Under the pieces are notes generated by a model. The model was not told the DNA's origin. It saw only the letters and a list, made by a program, of their open reading frames with translations, and made no database searches. A stretch of 64,000 nucleotides of DNA from an uncultured Alphaproteobacteria bacterium (lineage in GTDB: Bacteria; Pseudomonadota; Alphaproteobacteria; Rs-D84): assembly GCA_947367055.1 (NCBI GenBank), contig CANBCI010000001.1:248001-312000 (forward strand). The letters are read 5' to 3'. Shown piece after piece: positions 41,205 through 53,237 of the stretch. Every line of letters begins with the position of its first letter. Position 1 is the first letter of the stretch. The position numbers and the translations under genes are program-made.

Positions 41205-43222
41205 TATATTTTTGTTTCACTTTTTAAATTGTATTGCGCGCCGACATCCGTATCCCCGGGCAGTTCCAAGATTTCGTCCGGTTTCCCGTCCAGCCCCAGT
41301 TCCGTCGCCCCGCACAGCATTCCGTATGATTCAACGCCCGCAACCGTGCGTTGCGCAATCGGTTTTTTTGCGCCCGGTATGCGCGCACCGACCGGCGCCA
41401 AAACGCAACGCATATCCGCCCGGACATTCGGCGCGGCGCACACGATTTGAATATCGTCATGCGTGCCGTCGTCAACGCGCAGCACATGCAGGTCGCTGCG
41501 CGTCGGGTGGTTTTCAACCGCAATAATTTTTGCGACACGCAGTTTGGGCGCATCGTCTTTCTTGGGCGCAAACCTTTCGGTCAGTTCCAGAACCCGCGCG
41601 TCGTCAATTCGTTGAAACAGGTTTTCCGGCACCGTAAATTCTTCGCCGTCCGTGATGCGGCGTTCGTACGCCCCGGGCCAGGTCAGTTCGTGGCGGCCCG
41701 CAAATATATCGCGCATTTTGTCGGCGGCCGTCGGAATAAACGGTGCGGACACGCGCGCAAAAAGGTCGATTAACTGCAGGCATTCGTTAAGCACCGCGCC
41801 GGCCGCGGCCATGTCGCCCGATTTAACCAGCGCCCACGGTTCCGTTTTGGTCATGTATTCATTGCCGATTGCAAAAAGTGAACGCAGTGCCACAATTGCG
41901 CTACGGAATTCGCACGCGTCCAGTGCCGCCGTCAATTCCACGAGTTTTTCATTGATTTGTGCGGTCAAATCCGCGTCTGGCGCCGCGTGCGCGGGAACGG
42001 TGCGTCCGAAATTCTTGTCGGTCAGTTTGCATACACGTGACACAAAGTTCCCCAGCATGCCGTTTAAATCTTTGTTCACGACATCGGCAAAGCGGGCAAT
42101 TGTAAAATCCGTATCGTCGGTTTCTGGTGCCGACGCCAGCAACGCGTAACGCCACGCGTCGCTTGGCGCGACATCAATCGCCGCATCCAGGAATATGCCG
42201 CGCTTTTCGGATTTTGAGAATTTTCCGCCCTCAAAATTCAAGAAATTCATGGATTTTAGCATGTCGACCGTCTTCCACCCGTCGTGCATGGCCAATTGCT
42301 GCTGCGGAAAAAACACCGCGTGGAATTTCACATTGTCCTTGCCCATAAACTGTGCGTAATGCGTGTCCGGATTTTTCCACCACGATGCCCAATCGGGGGT
42401 TGCGGCCTGGGAAATGGAAACATATCCCCACGGCGCGTCAAACCAGACATAGAAAACCTTGTTCTCGTAGCCGGGTTTGTTGACCGGTATGCCCCACGGC
42501 AAATCACGTGTGATTGACGTGTCGCGCAACCCTTCGTTCGCCCAGCCGGCCGCAATCGCGCTTGCGGTCTTTGACCACTTTGGTGCATGCGTTTTTAACC
42601 ATTCGCGCCAGTCGTCTTCCACCTTGGACGCCAGAAAGAACAGATTTTTTGTCGGGCGCATTTCAATTTTATCGGAACCGGATATGGCGCTGCGCGGGGA
42701 CAGCAGTTCATCCACCTCGTATGTGGCGCCGCATCTGTCGCACTGGTCGCCACGCGCGTTTTCATAGCCGCACTTTGGGCATGTCCCCAACACCTGGCGG
42801 TCGGCCAAGAACATGTTGTCGTCAACGGAAAATGGCTGAATTGTTTCGCGTTCTTCAATCAATCCCTGGGCATCCAGTTGCGAAAAAAGTTCATGAATCA
42901 GTTTTTCTTGGAAATCCGTATGGGTGCGGCCGTACAAATCGAACGACAGGTTAAAGTCGCGCACCGCCCGCAGGTGTTTTTCATAATACTTGTTGGCGTA
43001 TTCAATGACGGGGATTCCTTCTTTTGCGGCGCCGACAACGATTGGCGTTCCGTGTTCATCAGAACCGCAGATATACAGTACATCGCGCCCGCACGCCCGG
43101 CAAAAACGGGCATACACATCACTGGGCAGCCAGCAGCCCACCAAATGCCCCAAATGCAGTTCGCCGTTCACGTACGGCAGTGCGGATGTAATCAAATATT
43201 TTTTAGAATTTTCGTTCGCCAT
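41204..43222 (-). CDS. metG: methionyl-tRNA synthetase
   Basis: MetRS charges initiator and elongator tRNA-Met. The 672-aa protein has the HLGH motif in NGELHLGHLVGCWL, the zinc knuckle CPKCGYENARGDQCDRCG, GGKFSKSEKRGIF (KFSKS in place of KMSKS, as in many MetRS) and a C-terminal EMAP/Trbp111-like tRNA-binding domain (KLRVAKIIAVENHPTRSDLH to GLDGKPDEIL). Complete. Confidence 0.97.
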   Translation of the reverse strand: MANENSKKYLITSALPYVNGELHLGHLVGCWLPSDVYARFCRACGRDVLYICGSDEHGTPIVVGAAKEGIPVIEYANKYYEKHLRAVRDFNLSFDLYGRTHTDFQEKLIHELFSQLDAQGLIEERETIQPFSVDDNMFLADRQVLGTCPKCGYENARGDQCDRCGATYEVDELLSPRSAISGSDKIEMRPTKNLFFLASKVEDDWREWLKTHAPKWSKTASAIAAGWANEGLRDTSITRDLPWGIPVNKPGYENKVFYVWFDAPWGYVSISQAATPDWASWWKNPDTHYAQFMGKDNVKFHAVFFPQQQLAMHDGWKTVDMLKSMNFLNFEGGKFSKSEKRGIFLDAAIDVAPSDAWRYALLASAPETDDTDFTIARFADVVNKDLNGMLGNFVSRVCKLTDKNFGRTVPAHAAPDADLTAQINEKLVELTAALDACEFRSAIVALRSLFAIGNEYMTKTEPWALVKSGDMAAAGAVLNECLQLIDLFARVSAPFIPTAADKMRDIFAGRHELTWPGAYERRITDGEEFTVPENLFQRIDDARVLELTERFAPKKDDAPKLRVAKIIAVENHPTRSDLHVLRVDDGTHDDIQIVCAAPNVRADMRCVLAPVGARIPGAKKPIAQRTVAGVESYGMLCGATELGLDGKPDEILELPGDTDVGAQYNLKSETKI

Positions 43223-43337
43223 GATTTGTGTGCCCTTTGGTAAAAATAAATGGACGCCAACGGGGCGTCCAAAGAATCCCGTTGAAATTTTATTAAAATT
43301 AGTTGTGCATTCGCATTTTTATTTCCGGTTAAAATCG

Positions 43338-43414
43338 TGGTGGGTGGTATTGGACTCGAACCAACGACCTTTACGATGTCAACGTAACGCTCTAACCAAC
43401 TGAGCTAACCACCC
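43338..43414 (-). tRNA. tRNA-Val (GAC)
   Basis: Acceptor GGGTGGT/ACCACCC with encoded ACCA, D-arm TAGCTCAGTTGGTTAGAGC, anticodon loop TTGACAT, T-arm TTGGTTCGAGTCCAA. A hairpin GGACGCC/GGCGTCC near 43253-43272 probably terminates it. Confidence 0.93.
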
Positions 43415-43483
43415 AAAACTTTTTGGCATTTGCCATGCCAAAGCCACATGATTATATCAAAGAATTTTAGGAATGCAATAGTA

Positions 43484-43506
43484 AAAATGCCCCTTTCGGG
43501 GCATTG
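43484..43506 (-). terminator. mreB terminator
   Basis: ATGCCCC-GAAA-GGGGCAT followed by TTTTA on the minus strand. Confidence 0.8.
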
Positions 43507-43514
43507 GTTGAATT

Positions 43515-44576
<1,062 letters not shown>

Positions 44577-44699
44577 TTAATTGTTGTGAATTGCTTTTTT
44601 TGCACTATAAATCTTCGCGCAAAAAAAATCAAGGCGACAAAGTAAAAAAATACTCTTTTTTATTTGATTTGTCCCATATTGTGATATTATATGCGCATT

Positions 44700-45062
44700 A
44701 TGCGAGATACGATAAAGAATCATAAGGATTTTGCCGCGTCGGAAAACGACCCGACCGCGCGCAGCCAATTTTTCCTGATACGGGCAAAGCCGGCCAAGTT
44801 TGCGGATGACGCGCGATATGGCCTGATTGTGACAAAGCGGACATTTAAACTGGCGGTGGACAGAAATCGTGCCAAGCGTATGTTGCGCGACTGGCTGCGT
44901 TTTAATGAAAAACAAATGCGTCCGGAACTGGATTATATAATCATCGCACGTCGTGCGATTTTGGATGCCACGCGAACCGACGGTCGCGTCGCCATGAAAA
45001 AGGCGCTGCATTATATCTATAAAACATATGACGCCCCAAAACCGGATGTGCAGAATCAATAA
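44700..45062 (+). CDS. rnpA: ribonuclease P protein component
   Basis: RnpA assists the RNase P ribozyme in 5' tRNA processing. The core RYGLIVTKRTFKLAVDRNRAKRMLRDWLR carries the RNR motif. I prefer ATG 44700 over 44691: TATTAT (44685-44690) abuts the first ATG, while the second lies 9 nt downstream and fits a leaderless mRNA. It gives 120 aa. The usual partner rpmH is absent upstream; yidD follows with overlap. Confidence 0.93.
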   Translation: MRDTIKNHKDFAASENDPTARSQFFLIRAKPAKFADDARYGLIVTKRTFKLAVDRNRAKRMLRDWLRFNEKQMRPELDYIIIARRAILDATRTDGRVAMKKALHYIYKTYDAPKPDVQNQ

Positions 45063-45282
45063 TTTTTCCCGGCGCGTTGCAATGGGCGCGATAAAATTTT
45101 ACCAGACGGCGATTTCACCCGTAATTGGTGGGCGCGCCGCGTGCCGTTTTACCCCCAGCTGCAGCGAATATGCGCGCCAGGCCATTGAACGGTACGGCGC
45201 GGTGCGCGGCATGCTAATGGGGTTGCGGCGTATAATGCGCTGCCGACCCGGCGGCGGGTTCGGATATGACCCTGTCCCTTGA
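45046..45282 (+). CDS. yidD: membrane protein insertion efficiency factor YidD
   Basis: YidD is a small peripheral membrane protein that helps YidC-dependent insertion. The diagnostic core is AIKFYQTAISPVIGGRAACR, TPSCSEYARQAIERYGAVRG and RIMRCRPGGGFGYDPVP. The start is uncertain: 45028, 45046 or 45082 are all possible and all overlap or abut rnpA. yidC is not in the window. Confidence 0.93.
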   Translation: MCRINNFSRRVAMGAIKFYQTAISPVIGGRAACRFTPSCSEYARQAIERYGAVRGMLMGLRRIMRCRPGGGFGYDPVP

Positions 45283-45353
45283 CAATGGGTGCGAATGTGG
45301 TAAAATCCGGACAGAAAATAAAGTGTACCAATATAACAGAAGGAATAAAAATT

Positions 45354-45800
45354 ATGTCATTTCGTGCAAATGTAGAATCCATGTCCAAAATAATGGACGA
45401 AATGGGGATTACGGAACTGGAACTGGAACGTCAGTTTTTGTTCGGCGTATACCGCAAACACATCCACCTGTCAAAGCAGGCGGCCGCCGCGGTTGCAATG
45501 CCGAGTTTTCCGATTTCCGACACGGCGAAAAAAACCAACAGTGAACCGGCCGCACAAAGCATCAGCGGACATGTCCTAAAATCGCCGATGGTCGGGGTCG
45601 CATACCTGTCGCCGGAACCGGGCGCCAAGGCGTTTACGACGGTCGGTGCATCTATCAAGGCCGGCGATACGGTCGCCCTGGTCGAAGCCATGAAAACGTT
45701 CAACCCGATTAAGTCTGACAAAGACGGCGTGGTCAAGGAAATCTTGGTCACCGACGGCCAGGCGGTTGAATTTGATCAACCATTGATTGTAATTGAATAA
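45354..45800 (+). CDS. accB: acetyl-CoA carboxylase biotin carboxyl carrier protein
   Basis: AccB carries the biotin of acetyl-CoA carboxylase. The start at 45354 ([19 protein letters not shown]) has AGAAGGA upstream; the longer frame from 45279 overlaps yidD. The N-terminal helix is followed by an Ala/Ser linker and the biotinyl domain [19 protein letters not shown] with the biotinylated Lys in [13 protein letters not shown] (EAMKTF instead of the usual EAMKMM). 148 aa. accC follows 2 bp later. Confidence 0.95.
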   Translation: MSFRANVESMSKIMDEMGITELELERQFLFGVYRKHIHLSKQAAAAVAMPSFPISDTAKKTNSEPAAQSISGHVLKSPMVGVAYLSPEPGAKAFTTVGASIKAGDTVALVEAMKTFNPIKSDKDGVVKEILVTDGQAVEFDQPLIVIE

Positions 45801-45802
45801 AA

Positions 45803-47188
45803 ATGTCACAGATTAAAAAAGTTTTGATTGCGAACCGCGGGGAAATTGCCCTGCGCATTATTCGTGCGTGCCGCGACATGGGGATTCGCACGGTGGCCGT
45901 GTATTCGACGGTCGACAAAAACGCAATGCACGTGCAATTGGCGGACGAATCGGTCTGCATTGGCCCCGGCCCGTCCAAGGATTCATATCTAAATGAATCG
46001 GCGATATTGACGGCGGCCCTGCTGACAAATGCGGACGCGATACATCCCGGGTACGGATTTTTGTCCGAACGCGCGGACTTTGCCCGCAAGGTGGAACAGC
46101 ACGGCATGATTTGGATTGGCCCCAGCGCCGACATGATTGTCAAAATGGGGGACAAGGTCAACGCCAAGCGCACCGCGATTGAATGCGGTTTGCCGGTGGT
46201 GCCGGGTTCAGACGGTGCGGTCGCCACACTGGAAGATGCGTACGCATGCGCCGAAAAAATCGGATATCCCGTTATGTTAAAGGCGGCGGCCGGCGGCGGC
46301 GGACGCGGAATTCGTCCGGTAATGTGCGCCGATGAAATGGCGGCCGCGTTCCAAATTACAAAGAACGAGGCAAAGTCCGGTTTCGGTGACGACACATTGT
46401 ATATGGAAAAACTGTTGCTGCACCCGCGCCATATTGAATTTCAGGTGCTGGGCGATCAGCATGGGCATGTGGTGATATTCGGGGAACGCGACTGCTCGTT
46501 GCAGCGTAAAAATCAAAAGGTGATGGAGGAATGCCCGGCGGCAATCCTGACCCAGAAGCAGCGCGACGACATGATTGAAATTTGTAAAAAGGCGGCGAAA
46601 AAAATGGGATACACCAACGCCGGCACATTTGAATTCATGTTCGAAGACGGCAAGTTCTATTTCCTGGAAATGAACACGCGCCTGCAGGTGGAACACCCGG
46701 TGACCGAAATGGTGTACGGTGTGGACTTGGTTCGCGAACAGATACGCATTGCGGCGGGTGAACAATTGGGATACACCCAGTCGAATGTTGTTCCGCACGG
46801 CCACGCGATTGAATTCCGCATCAATGCCGAAGACCCGGAAACATTTATCCCAAATCCCGGCACAATAACGCAGTATGCGCCGTCGGGCGGCATGGGCGTT
46901 CGCGTGGACAGTGCGGTTTACACCGGATACACGATTCCGCCGACATATGATTCAATGATTGCGAAACTGGTCGTGCATGCGCAAAATCGTCCGGCGTGCA
47001 TTATGCGTGCGACGCGTGCGCTGGATGAATTCGTGATAGAAGGGGTAAAGACAACCATTCCCCTGCAACAGAAATTGTTGCAGAACAAGGATGTAAAAAC
47101 CCTGAAGTTCGACAATCACTGGTTGGAATCATATCTGTCGGGGGCATCTAAAAAAACGTCTGACGCATCGGCAGATGAAAAAAAATAG
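45803..47188 (+). CDS. accC: acetyl-CoA carboxylase biotin carboxylase subunit
   Basis: AccC carboxylates biotin on AccB with ATP and bicarbonate. The 461-aa protein starts [20 protein letters not shown] and has [14 protein letters not shown], the ATP-grasp loop [30 protein letters not shown] and [18 protein letters not shown]. Complete, with a Lys/Asp-rich tail. accA and accD are elsewhere. Confidence 0.97.
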   Translation: MSQIKKVLIANRGEIALRIIRACRDMGIRTVAVYSTVDKNAMHVQLADESVCIGPGPSKDSYLNESAILTAALLTNADAIHPGYGFLSERADFARKVEQHGMIWIGPSADMIVKMGDKVNAKRTAIECGLPVVPGSDGAVATLEDAYACAEKIGYPVMLKAAAGGGGRGIRPVMCADEMAAAFQITKNEAKSGFGDDTLYMEKLLLHPRHIEFQVLGDQHGHVVIFGERDCSLQRKNQKVMEECPAAILTQKQRDDMIEICKKAAKKMGYTNAGTFEFMFEDGKFYFLEMNTRLQVEHPVTEMVYGVDLVREQIRIAAGEQLGYTQSNVVPHGHAIEFRINAEDPETFIPNPGTITQYAPSGGMGVRVDSAVYTGYTIPPTYDSMIAKLVVHAQNRPACIMRATRALDEFVIEGVKTTIPLQQKLLQNKDVKTLKFDNHWLESYLSGASKKTSDASADEKK

Positions 47189-47189
47189 T

Positions 47190-47220
47190 AAAAAACGCCG
47201 GCGGTGCCGGTGTTTTTTTC
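47190..47220 (+). terminator. accBC terminator
   Basis: ACGCCGGC-GGT-GCCGGTGT then TTTTTTTC. Confidence 0.8.
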
Positions 47221-47250
47221 TTGTGCTTTTATGTCCCGATAATGTATCAT
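47221..47250 (+). promoter_or_regulatory. promoter of R-RNA copy 3
   Basis: TTGTGC (47221-47226), 18-bp spacer, TATCAT (47245-47250), matching the copy 1 promoter in its -35 word. Confidence 0.5.
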
Positions 47251-47256
47251 GATGAA

Positions 47257-47550
47257 CGAAGTCAGCAGGGATGCTGGGTTCGGGGCCGTTAGAAAGCCTC
47301 TCAAGTAGTCGGTGCGAATCGCATCGGACATATCCAATATGCGTGCATTTGCACCGCTATTAAACCTCTGTCATTAGGCCGGGGTGCCGTTGGAATATGA
47401 AATAGTGGGATAACCCTCAAAATCCAACGGGGTCGACTACTTGCGATTTTCTAAACGCCCCGGCCACTTTTTTGTGGTCTTATCTTTACATATGGCCGGC
47501 ACAGTTTCTCTTCTCCCAAAAAAATGAAAATATGTTGCCGGCCATTTTTT
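47257..47550 (+). ncRNA. R-RNA copy 3: divergent candidate structured non-coding RNA
   Basis: Same order of helices as copies 1 and 2 but with changed bases: CAGCA-GGGA-TGCTG, TTAGAAA/TTTCTAA, CAAGTAGTC/GACTACTTG, CGGTGCGAATCGCATCGG region with GCACCG, GGCCGGGGTG/CGCCCCGGCC, GGCCAC-TTTTTT-GTGGTC, and the terminal GCCGGC(A)/TTGCCGGC stem followed by ATTTTTTA. It lacks the TATGTTGG/CCAACATA hairpin of the other two, so that arm is optional. It ends just before the convergent tRNA-Thr terminator. Confidence 0.65.
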
Positions 47551-47561
47551 ATCCATAATAA

Positions 47562-47591
47562 AAACACCCGAAACAGGGTGTTTTTTATTCC
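47562..47591 (-). terminator. tRNA-Thr (GGT) terminator
   Basis: AACACCC-TGTTTC-GGGTGTT followed by TTTATTATGG on the minus strand. Confidence 0.75.
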
Positions 47592-47665
47592 TGGTGCCCT
47601 AAGCAAGAATCGGACTTGCGACTCGTCCTTACCAAGGACGTGTTTTACCACTAGACTATTAGGGC
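47592..47665 (-). tRNA. tRNA-Thr (GGT)
   Basis: Acceptor GCCCTAA/TTAGGGC with encoded ACCA, D-arm AGTCTAGTGGTAAAACA, anticodon stem CGTCC/GGACG with loop TTGGTAA, T-arm CAAGTCCGATTCTTG. 74 nt. Confidence 0.9.
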
Positions 47666-47733
47666 GATTTCAATACCGCCAATTATACCGGCGCCCCGCA
47701 AAAAAGCAAGAACAAAATCGCATTCTTTTCATA

Positions 47734-47762
47734 TTGAATTACCCGAAGGGTTAGGGTATAAT
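47734..47762 (+). promoter_or_regulatory. promoter of L-leader copy 4
   Basis: TTGAAT (47734-47739), 17-bp spacer, TATAAT (47757-47762). The leader hairpin starts at 47769. Confidence 0.7.
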
Positions 47763-47768
47763 AATCCT

Positions 47769-47955
47769 ATCCGGGGTGTTCCCGGATTGGGTTTAGCAAC
47801 CCATTGTTTTAGGTTGATTGCTTTGCAATCGTAAAAATCCGTCGCTATGGGCGACTGGATGGTGGTGAATATATTGAATAAACCACACTGTTTCCTAAAG
47901 CACAGTTGCTAACTCCAGTCGCCACCCGATATTTATCCGGTGGTATGTTTTTTAT
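47769..47955 (+). promoter_or_regulatory. L-leader copy 4: divergent candidate attenuator or riboswitch
   Basis: First hairpin ATCCG-GGGTGTTCC-CGGAT, then GGGTTTAGCAACCC. Long-range helices: TAGCAAC/GTTGCTA and TGTTTTAGG/CCTAAAGCA. The inner hairpin uses GTCGC/GCGAC where the other copies use CTCCTG/CAGGAG, and the downstream TCCAGTCGCC is complementary to its 3' strand GGCGACTGGA, so both alternative pairings are preserved by compensatory change. A terminator stem CCACC/GGTGG (from 47922) is followed by TATGTTTTTTA. Confidence 0.68.
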
Positions 47956-47976
47956 ACATAATACGGAGTTAATATT

Positions 47977-48132
47977 ATGCGATACAATTTTATATTTTTG
48001 ATATTGGTTGGCTTTATTTGTACTGGATGCTGTTCCTTGTTTTGCGAATACGAATCCGGTGACGAGGTAGAGGATTGTAGTATAAATTATGACGGCACAG
48101 AATCTATATGCGTGCGCATGATATTGCCATAA
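47977..48132 (+). CDS. 51-aa cysteine-rich lipoprotein
   Basis: A short open frame beginning MRYNFIFLILVGFICTGCC behind ACGGAG (about 8 nt spacing). The hydrophobic N-terminus followed by CTGC fits a lipoprotein signal peptide, leaving a mature peptide of about 34 residues with further cysteines (SLFCEYES, EDCSINYDG, ESICVRM). It is preceded by L-leader copy 4 and followed by a terminator, which argues that it is a real gene despite its size. Function unknown. Confidence 0.65.
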   Translation: MRYNFIFLILVGFICTGCCSLFCEYESGDEVEDCSINYDGTESICVRMILP

Positions 48133-48175
48133 AAGCATACGCGACGATTTATATAAATGAGTATAGTTCAATAAA

Positions 48176-48198
48176 AACGCCCCGTGGGGCGTTTTTAT
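48176..48198. terminator. terminator between the small lipoprotein gene and ung
   Basis: AAACGCCCC-GT-GGGGCGTTT with T-run on the plus and A-run on the minus side; usable in both directions. Confidence 0.8.
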
Positions 48199-48861
48199 TT
48201 ACCATTCAATTGGTGTTTTGCCGTGCTGGGTCAAATATTCGTTCGCGCGCGAAAAATGATGATTGCCGAAAAAACCCCTGTGCGCGGATAGCGGCGACGG
48301 ATGCACCGATTTCAAAATCAGATTTTTATTCGCGTCTACAAATTCCGCCTTGCGCTGGGCGTATGATCCCCACAGCATATATACGATGTTTTCGCGTTCT
48401 GCGACGGTACGGATTACGGCGTCTGTAAATTGTTCCCAGCCGCGCCCAACATGTGATGCCGCCGCATGCGCCCGCACCGTCAATGTCGCGTTCAGCAGCA
48501 ATACACCCTGGCGCGCCCAATGGGTTAATTCACCGTTTGTCACCGACGGCCGCCCCAGGTCATCCTGAATTTCCTTGTAAATATTTACAAGGCTTGGCGG
48601 CACCGGCGTCGGCGGCAAAACGGAAAAACACAGCCCGTGCGCCTGGCCCGGTTCGTGGTATGGGTCTTGGCCGATTATGACGACCTTTACATCATCCAGC
48701 GGACATAAATCAAACGCCGCGAATATATTTTTGGGCGCCGGATACACCGCCCGCCCCGACATATATTCACCGCGTACAAAATCCGTCAGTTTTATAAAAT
48801 AATCCTTGTCAAATTCTGCGGCCAGCGCATTTTTCCAGGATTCTTCGATTTTTACATTCAT
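48199..48861 (-). CDS. ung: uracil-DNA glycosylase, family 1
   Basis: Ung removes uracil from DNA. The 220-aa protein has the water-activating loop VVIIGQDPYHEPGQAHGLCFSV and the minor-groove loop HPSPLSAHRGFFGNHHFSRAN, both canonical. The presence of this enzyme besides the family 4-like protein at 7740 gives two uracil-type glycosylases. The start lies 14 bp after the upstream glycosylase gene. Confidence 0.97.
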   Translation of the reverse strand: MNVKIEESWKNALAAEFDKDYFIKLTDFVRGEYMSGRAVYPAPKNIFAAFDLCPLDDVKVVIIGQDPYHEPGQAHGLCFSVLPPTPVPPSLVNIYKEIQDDLGRPSVTNGELTHWARQGVLLLNATLTVRAHAAASHVGRGWEQFTDAVIRTVAERENIVYMLWGSYAQRKAEFVDANKNLILKSVHPSPLSAHRGFFGNHHFSRANEYLTQHGKTPIEW

Positions 48862-48874
48862 GAGCTTTTCCTTG

Positions 48875-49528
48875 TCAAACTTTAATCAGGCCGATTTGGC
48901 ATGCCTTCCACAGCACGACATCAATATATCCGCGCGGCAGGCCCGTTGCGTCGCGCAGTGTCGCGAACATATCGTCGCATGCACGTTTTACCGCCGCATC
49001 CAGTTTTCCGTTGTCGATTTTGTCGCGCAATGCATCGTCATCGGCAAAGCATACCCCGAGCCGCTGAATCCAGATGTCGTATTTCACAACATCTTCGCCC
49101 AGATTTCGCGCCAGGTGGTTCGCGGTAATTTTTCCAATATGCGGCAGTTTTGACAGATATTCAACGCGCGCGTCCGTATCCGCCAATTCGTAATATGCGC
49201 GGCACAAATCCGCGCGGTTCGCCCAGATTTTGCAAATTGCGTTGATTTTGTTCTTATTGTTGAACAAGGCAATCAGTTCATCAAAATCCGCGCCGTGCGC
49301 ATAAACGCAGTCCATTATTTTGGCGTGAATTTTCTTGGCCGTTTTCTGGGAAAATCCCCCGGCCAAGATAACATACGCGCAGGCGGTCGCAAATTCGTCG
49401 GGCGTGCATACATGGCGCGCCGACAGGTTTTGCTTTATTTCGTCAAAACTTTGCGCATCGGAATCCATTCCCATTTCGCGAATGCGCGTATCCAGCCCGT
49501 TAAACCAATCCGCCGTGAACATGTGCAA
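48875..49528 (-). CDS. HhH-GPD-type putative DNA glycosylase
   Basis: A 217-aa protein with a helix-hairpin-helix LSKLPHIGKITANHLARNLG and a downstream DVVKYDIWIQRLG, where Asp is placed like the catalytic Asp of HhH-GPD glycosylases. The N-terminal helical part (ACAYVILAGGFSQKTAKKI) is also consistent. No iron-sulfur motif is present. The closest reading is an Ogg/AGOG or MutY-like base-excision enzyme, but the substrate is unknown. It lies between gyrB and ung, in a DNA-repair cluster. Confidence 0.75.
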   Translation of the reverse strand: MHMFTADWFNGLDTRIREMGMDSDAQSFDEIKQNLSARHVCTPDEFATACAYVILAGGFSQKTAKKIHAKIMDCVYAHGADFDELIALFNNKNKINAICKIWANRADLCRAYYELADTDARVEYLSKLPHIGKITANHLARNLGEDVVKYDIWIQRLGVCFADDDALRDKIDNGKLDAAVKRACDDMFATLRDATGLPRGYIDVVLWKACQIGLIKV

Positions 49529-49531
49529 TCC

Positions 49532-51970
<2,439 letters not shown>

Positions 51971-52006
51971 TTATGGTATAATTATCAAGAAAAAAGGACA
52001 AAAAAC

Positions 52007-52300
52007 ATGGCGGCTTTATCGAGTAAAAAATTTACCAAAGATGATTTCCTGAATTACGAAAAATTGGCCGAAAAACTGGGTGCCGATCCCGAAGAAGTAT
52101 ACGAGGTGATGCGTCATCATTATAAAGTCAAAACACCTGTGCGCAATCAATCCGGTTCACCGCGAATCAACAGTCAACTGATTGTGCGTACAGGCGACAG
52201 AAAAAGTGCCTCGCACCGCATTAAGAAAACGGATTTGCAGTTGCATCCCATGGGATTTGATGCATTTGTGGAGATGCTGCAATCAACAAAAAGGAAATAA
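52007..52300 (+). CDS. small hypothetical protein, tandem paralogue 1
   Basis: A 97-aa basic protein whose first half, KKFTKDDFLNYEKLAEKLG and ADPEEVYEVMRHHYK, is nearly repeated in the next gene. The C-terminal LQLHPMGFDAFVEML is also shared. No known family recognised. It is the first gene of a three-gene unit. Possibly a DNA-binding or regulatory partner of the RusA-like product. Confidence 0.65.
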   Translation: MAALSSKKFTKDDFLNYEKLAEKLGADPEEVYEVMRHHYKVKTPVRNQSGSPRINSQLIVRTGDRKSASHRIKKTDLQLHPMGFDAFVEMLQSTKRK

Positions 52301-52301
52301 C

Positions 52302-52610
52302 ATGCCGTATCCAGAGAGCAAAAAATATACCAAGGCAGATTTTCTAAATTATAAAAAATTGGCGGAAAAATTGGGCGCCGATCCAGAAGAAGTATATAAA
52401 GTGATGCGTCACCACTGGAAGGCGAGTACACCAGTAAAATATACCGTCGACGGCCGTAATGTTGTTAATCAAATGATTATTATGAATACCGGTCGCAGAT
52501 CGGTTGGGCGCACATCTCGAACATCGACAACAAATAAAAGCGCGCTGTTTTTACACCCGTTGGGATTGGCCAAGTTTGTGGAATCATTTAACAAAGGACA
52601 GACAAAATGA
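52302..52610 (+). CDS. small hypothetical protein, tandem paralogue 2
   Basis: 102 aa from ATG 52302 (MPYPESKKYTKADFLNYKK), with AAGGAAATAAC before it; the frame extending to 52182 overlaps the previous gene. The N-terminal 45 residues are about three-quarters identical to paralogue 1, and the end LFLHPLGLAKFVESF matches its C-terminus; the middle differs. A tandem duplication. It overlaps the next gene by 4 bp. Confidence 0.65.
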   Translation: MPYPESKKYTKADFLNYKKLAEKLGADPEEVYKVMRHHWKASTPVKYTVDGRNVVNQMIIMNTGRRSVGRTSRTSTTNKSALFLHPLGLAKFVESFNKGQTK

Positions 52611-53176
52611 AATTTAAACTGCTGTATTTCGGGGATATTTTAATCAACCCCAAAAAGCGTGCGCAGCACATATCGGATATTCGTATGCAGTTTCATCCGC
52701 AACTGAAAAAACTGCTGGAACACAGACCCTGGGACAACATGACGCAATACATGCTGCCGAACGCAACCAAGAGTCCGATTACAACCCGGCATGTTGGCGG
52801 AATTGACTGGAACCCGATTATAACGCCGAACTTGAAATTGCTGGCGGAACTGGATATACAAATGATGCACCCGGAAATCATCGGCGTGCCGCATTCCGAC
52901 ATAGACAATCGTCTGAAAACACTGTTTGACGGGTTGCGCGCACCGCAAAACGAACATGAAATCGGTGAAAACACACCGCGCGACATCGGGCCGATTTACA
53001 CATTGCTGGACGACGACCACCTGGTGACAAAAACAACTATAAACACCAGCCACCTGTTGTCGGCGGACATATTTGCGCAATGCCGTCCGCATTCACCGGA
53101 TTCCGTGTTTGTTCTGATTGACGTAAATGTCCGCGTCGCCGAAGGGACATTGGAAAATCTGCCGTTTATGATATAA
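52607..53176 (+). CDS. RusA-like protein (possible Holliday-junction resolvase fold)
   Basis: A 189-aa protein with HSDIDNRLKTLFDGLRAPQ (DIDN at 98-101, Lys 104, Asp 108) and a later TLLDDDHLV (135-137). RusA resolvases have the order D-x-DN-x2-K-x3-D-x-L followed by DD, so the placing fits. The N-terminal third has no assigned domain and the protein is longer than phage RusA (about 120 aa). Overlap with the preceding small gene suggests a functional unit. Resolvase activity is a hypothesis. Confidence 0.5.
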   Translation: MKFKLLYFGDILINPKKRAQHISDIRMQFHPQLKKLLEHRPWDNMTQYMLPNATKSPITTRHVGGIDWNPIITPNLKLLAELDIQMMHPEIIGVPHSDIDNRLKTLFDGLRAPQNEHEIGENTPRDIGPIYTLLDDDHLVTKTTINTSHLLSADIFAQCRPHSPDSVFVLIDVNVRVAEGTLENLPFMI

Positions 53177-53189
53177 ATGAAAAGCAAAA

Positions 53190-53222
53190 ATAAAAAACGC
53201 CCGTTTGGGCGTTTTTTATTTC
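53190..53222 (+). terminator. terminator of the three-gene cassette
   Basis: AACGCCC-GTTT-GGGCGTT then TTTTATTTC. Confidence 0.85.
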
Positions 53223-53237
53223 TTTGGTTTGTTTTAT

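Noticed and set aside
47257-47550. R-RNA as tmRNA or RNase P RNA
   Set aside because: No tRNA-like acceptor ending in CCA, no tag frame, and none of the universal RNase P words; three copies also argue against both.
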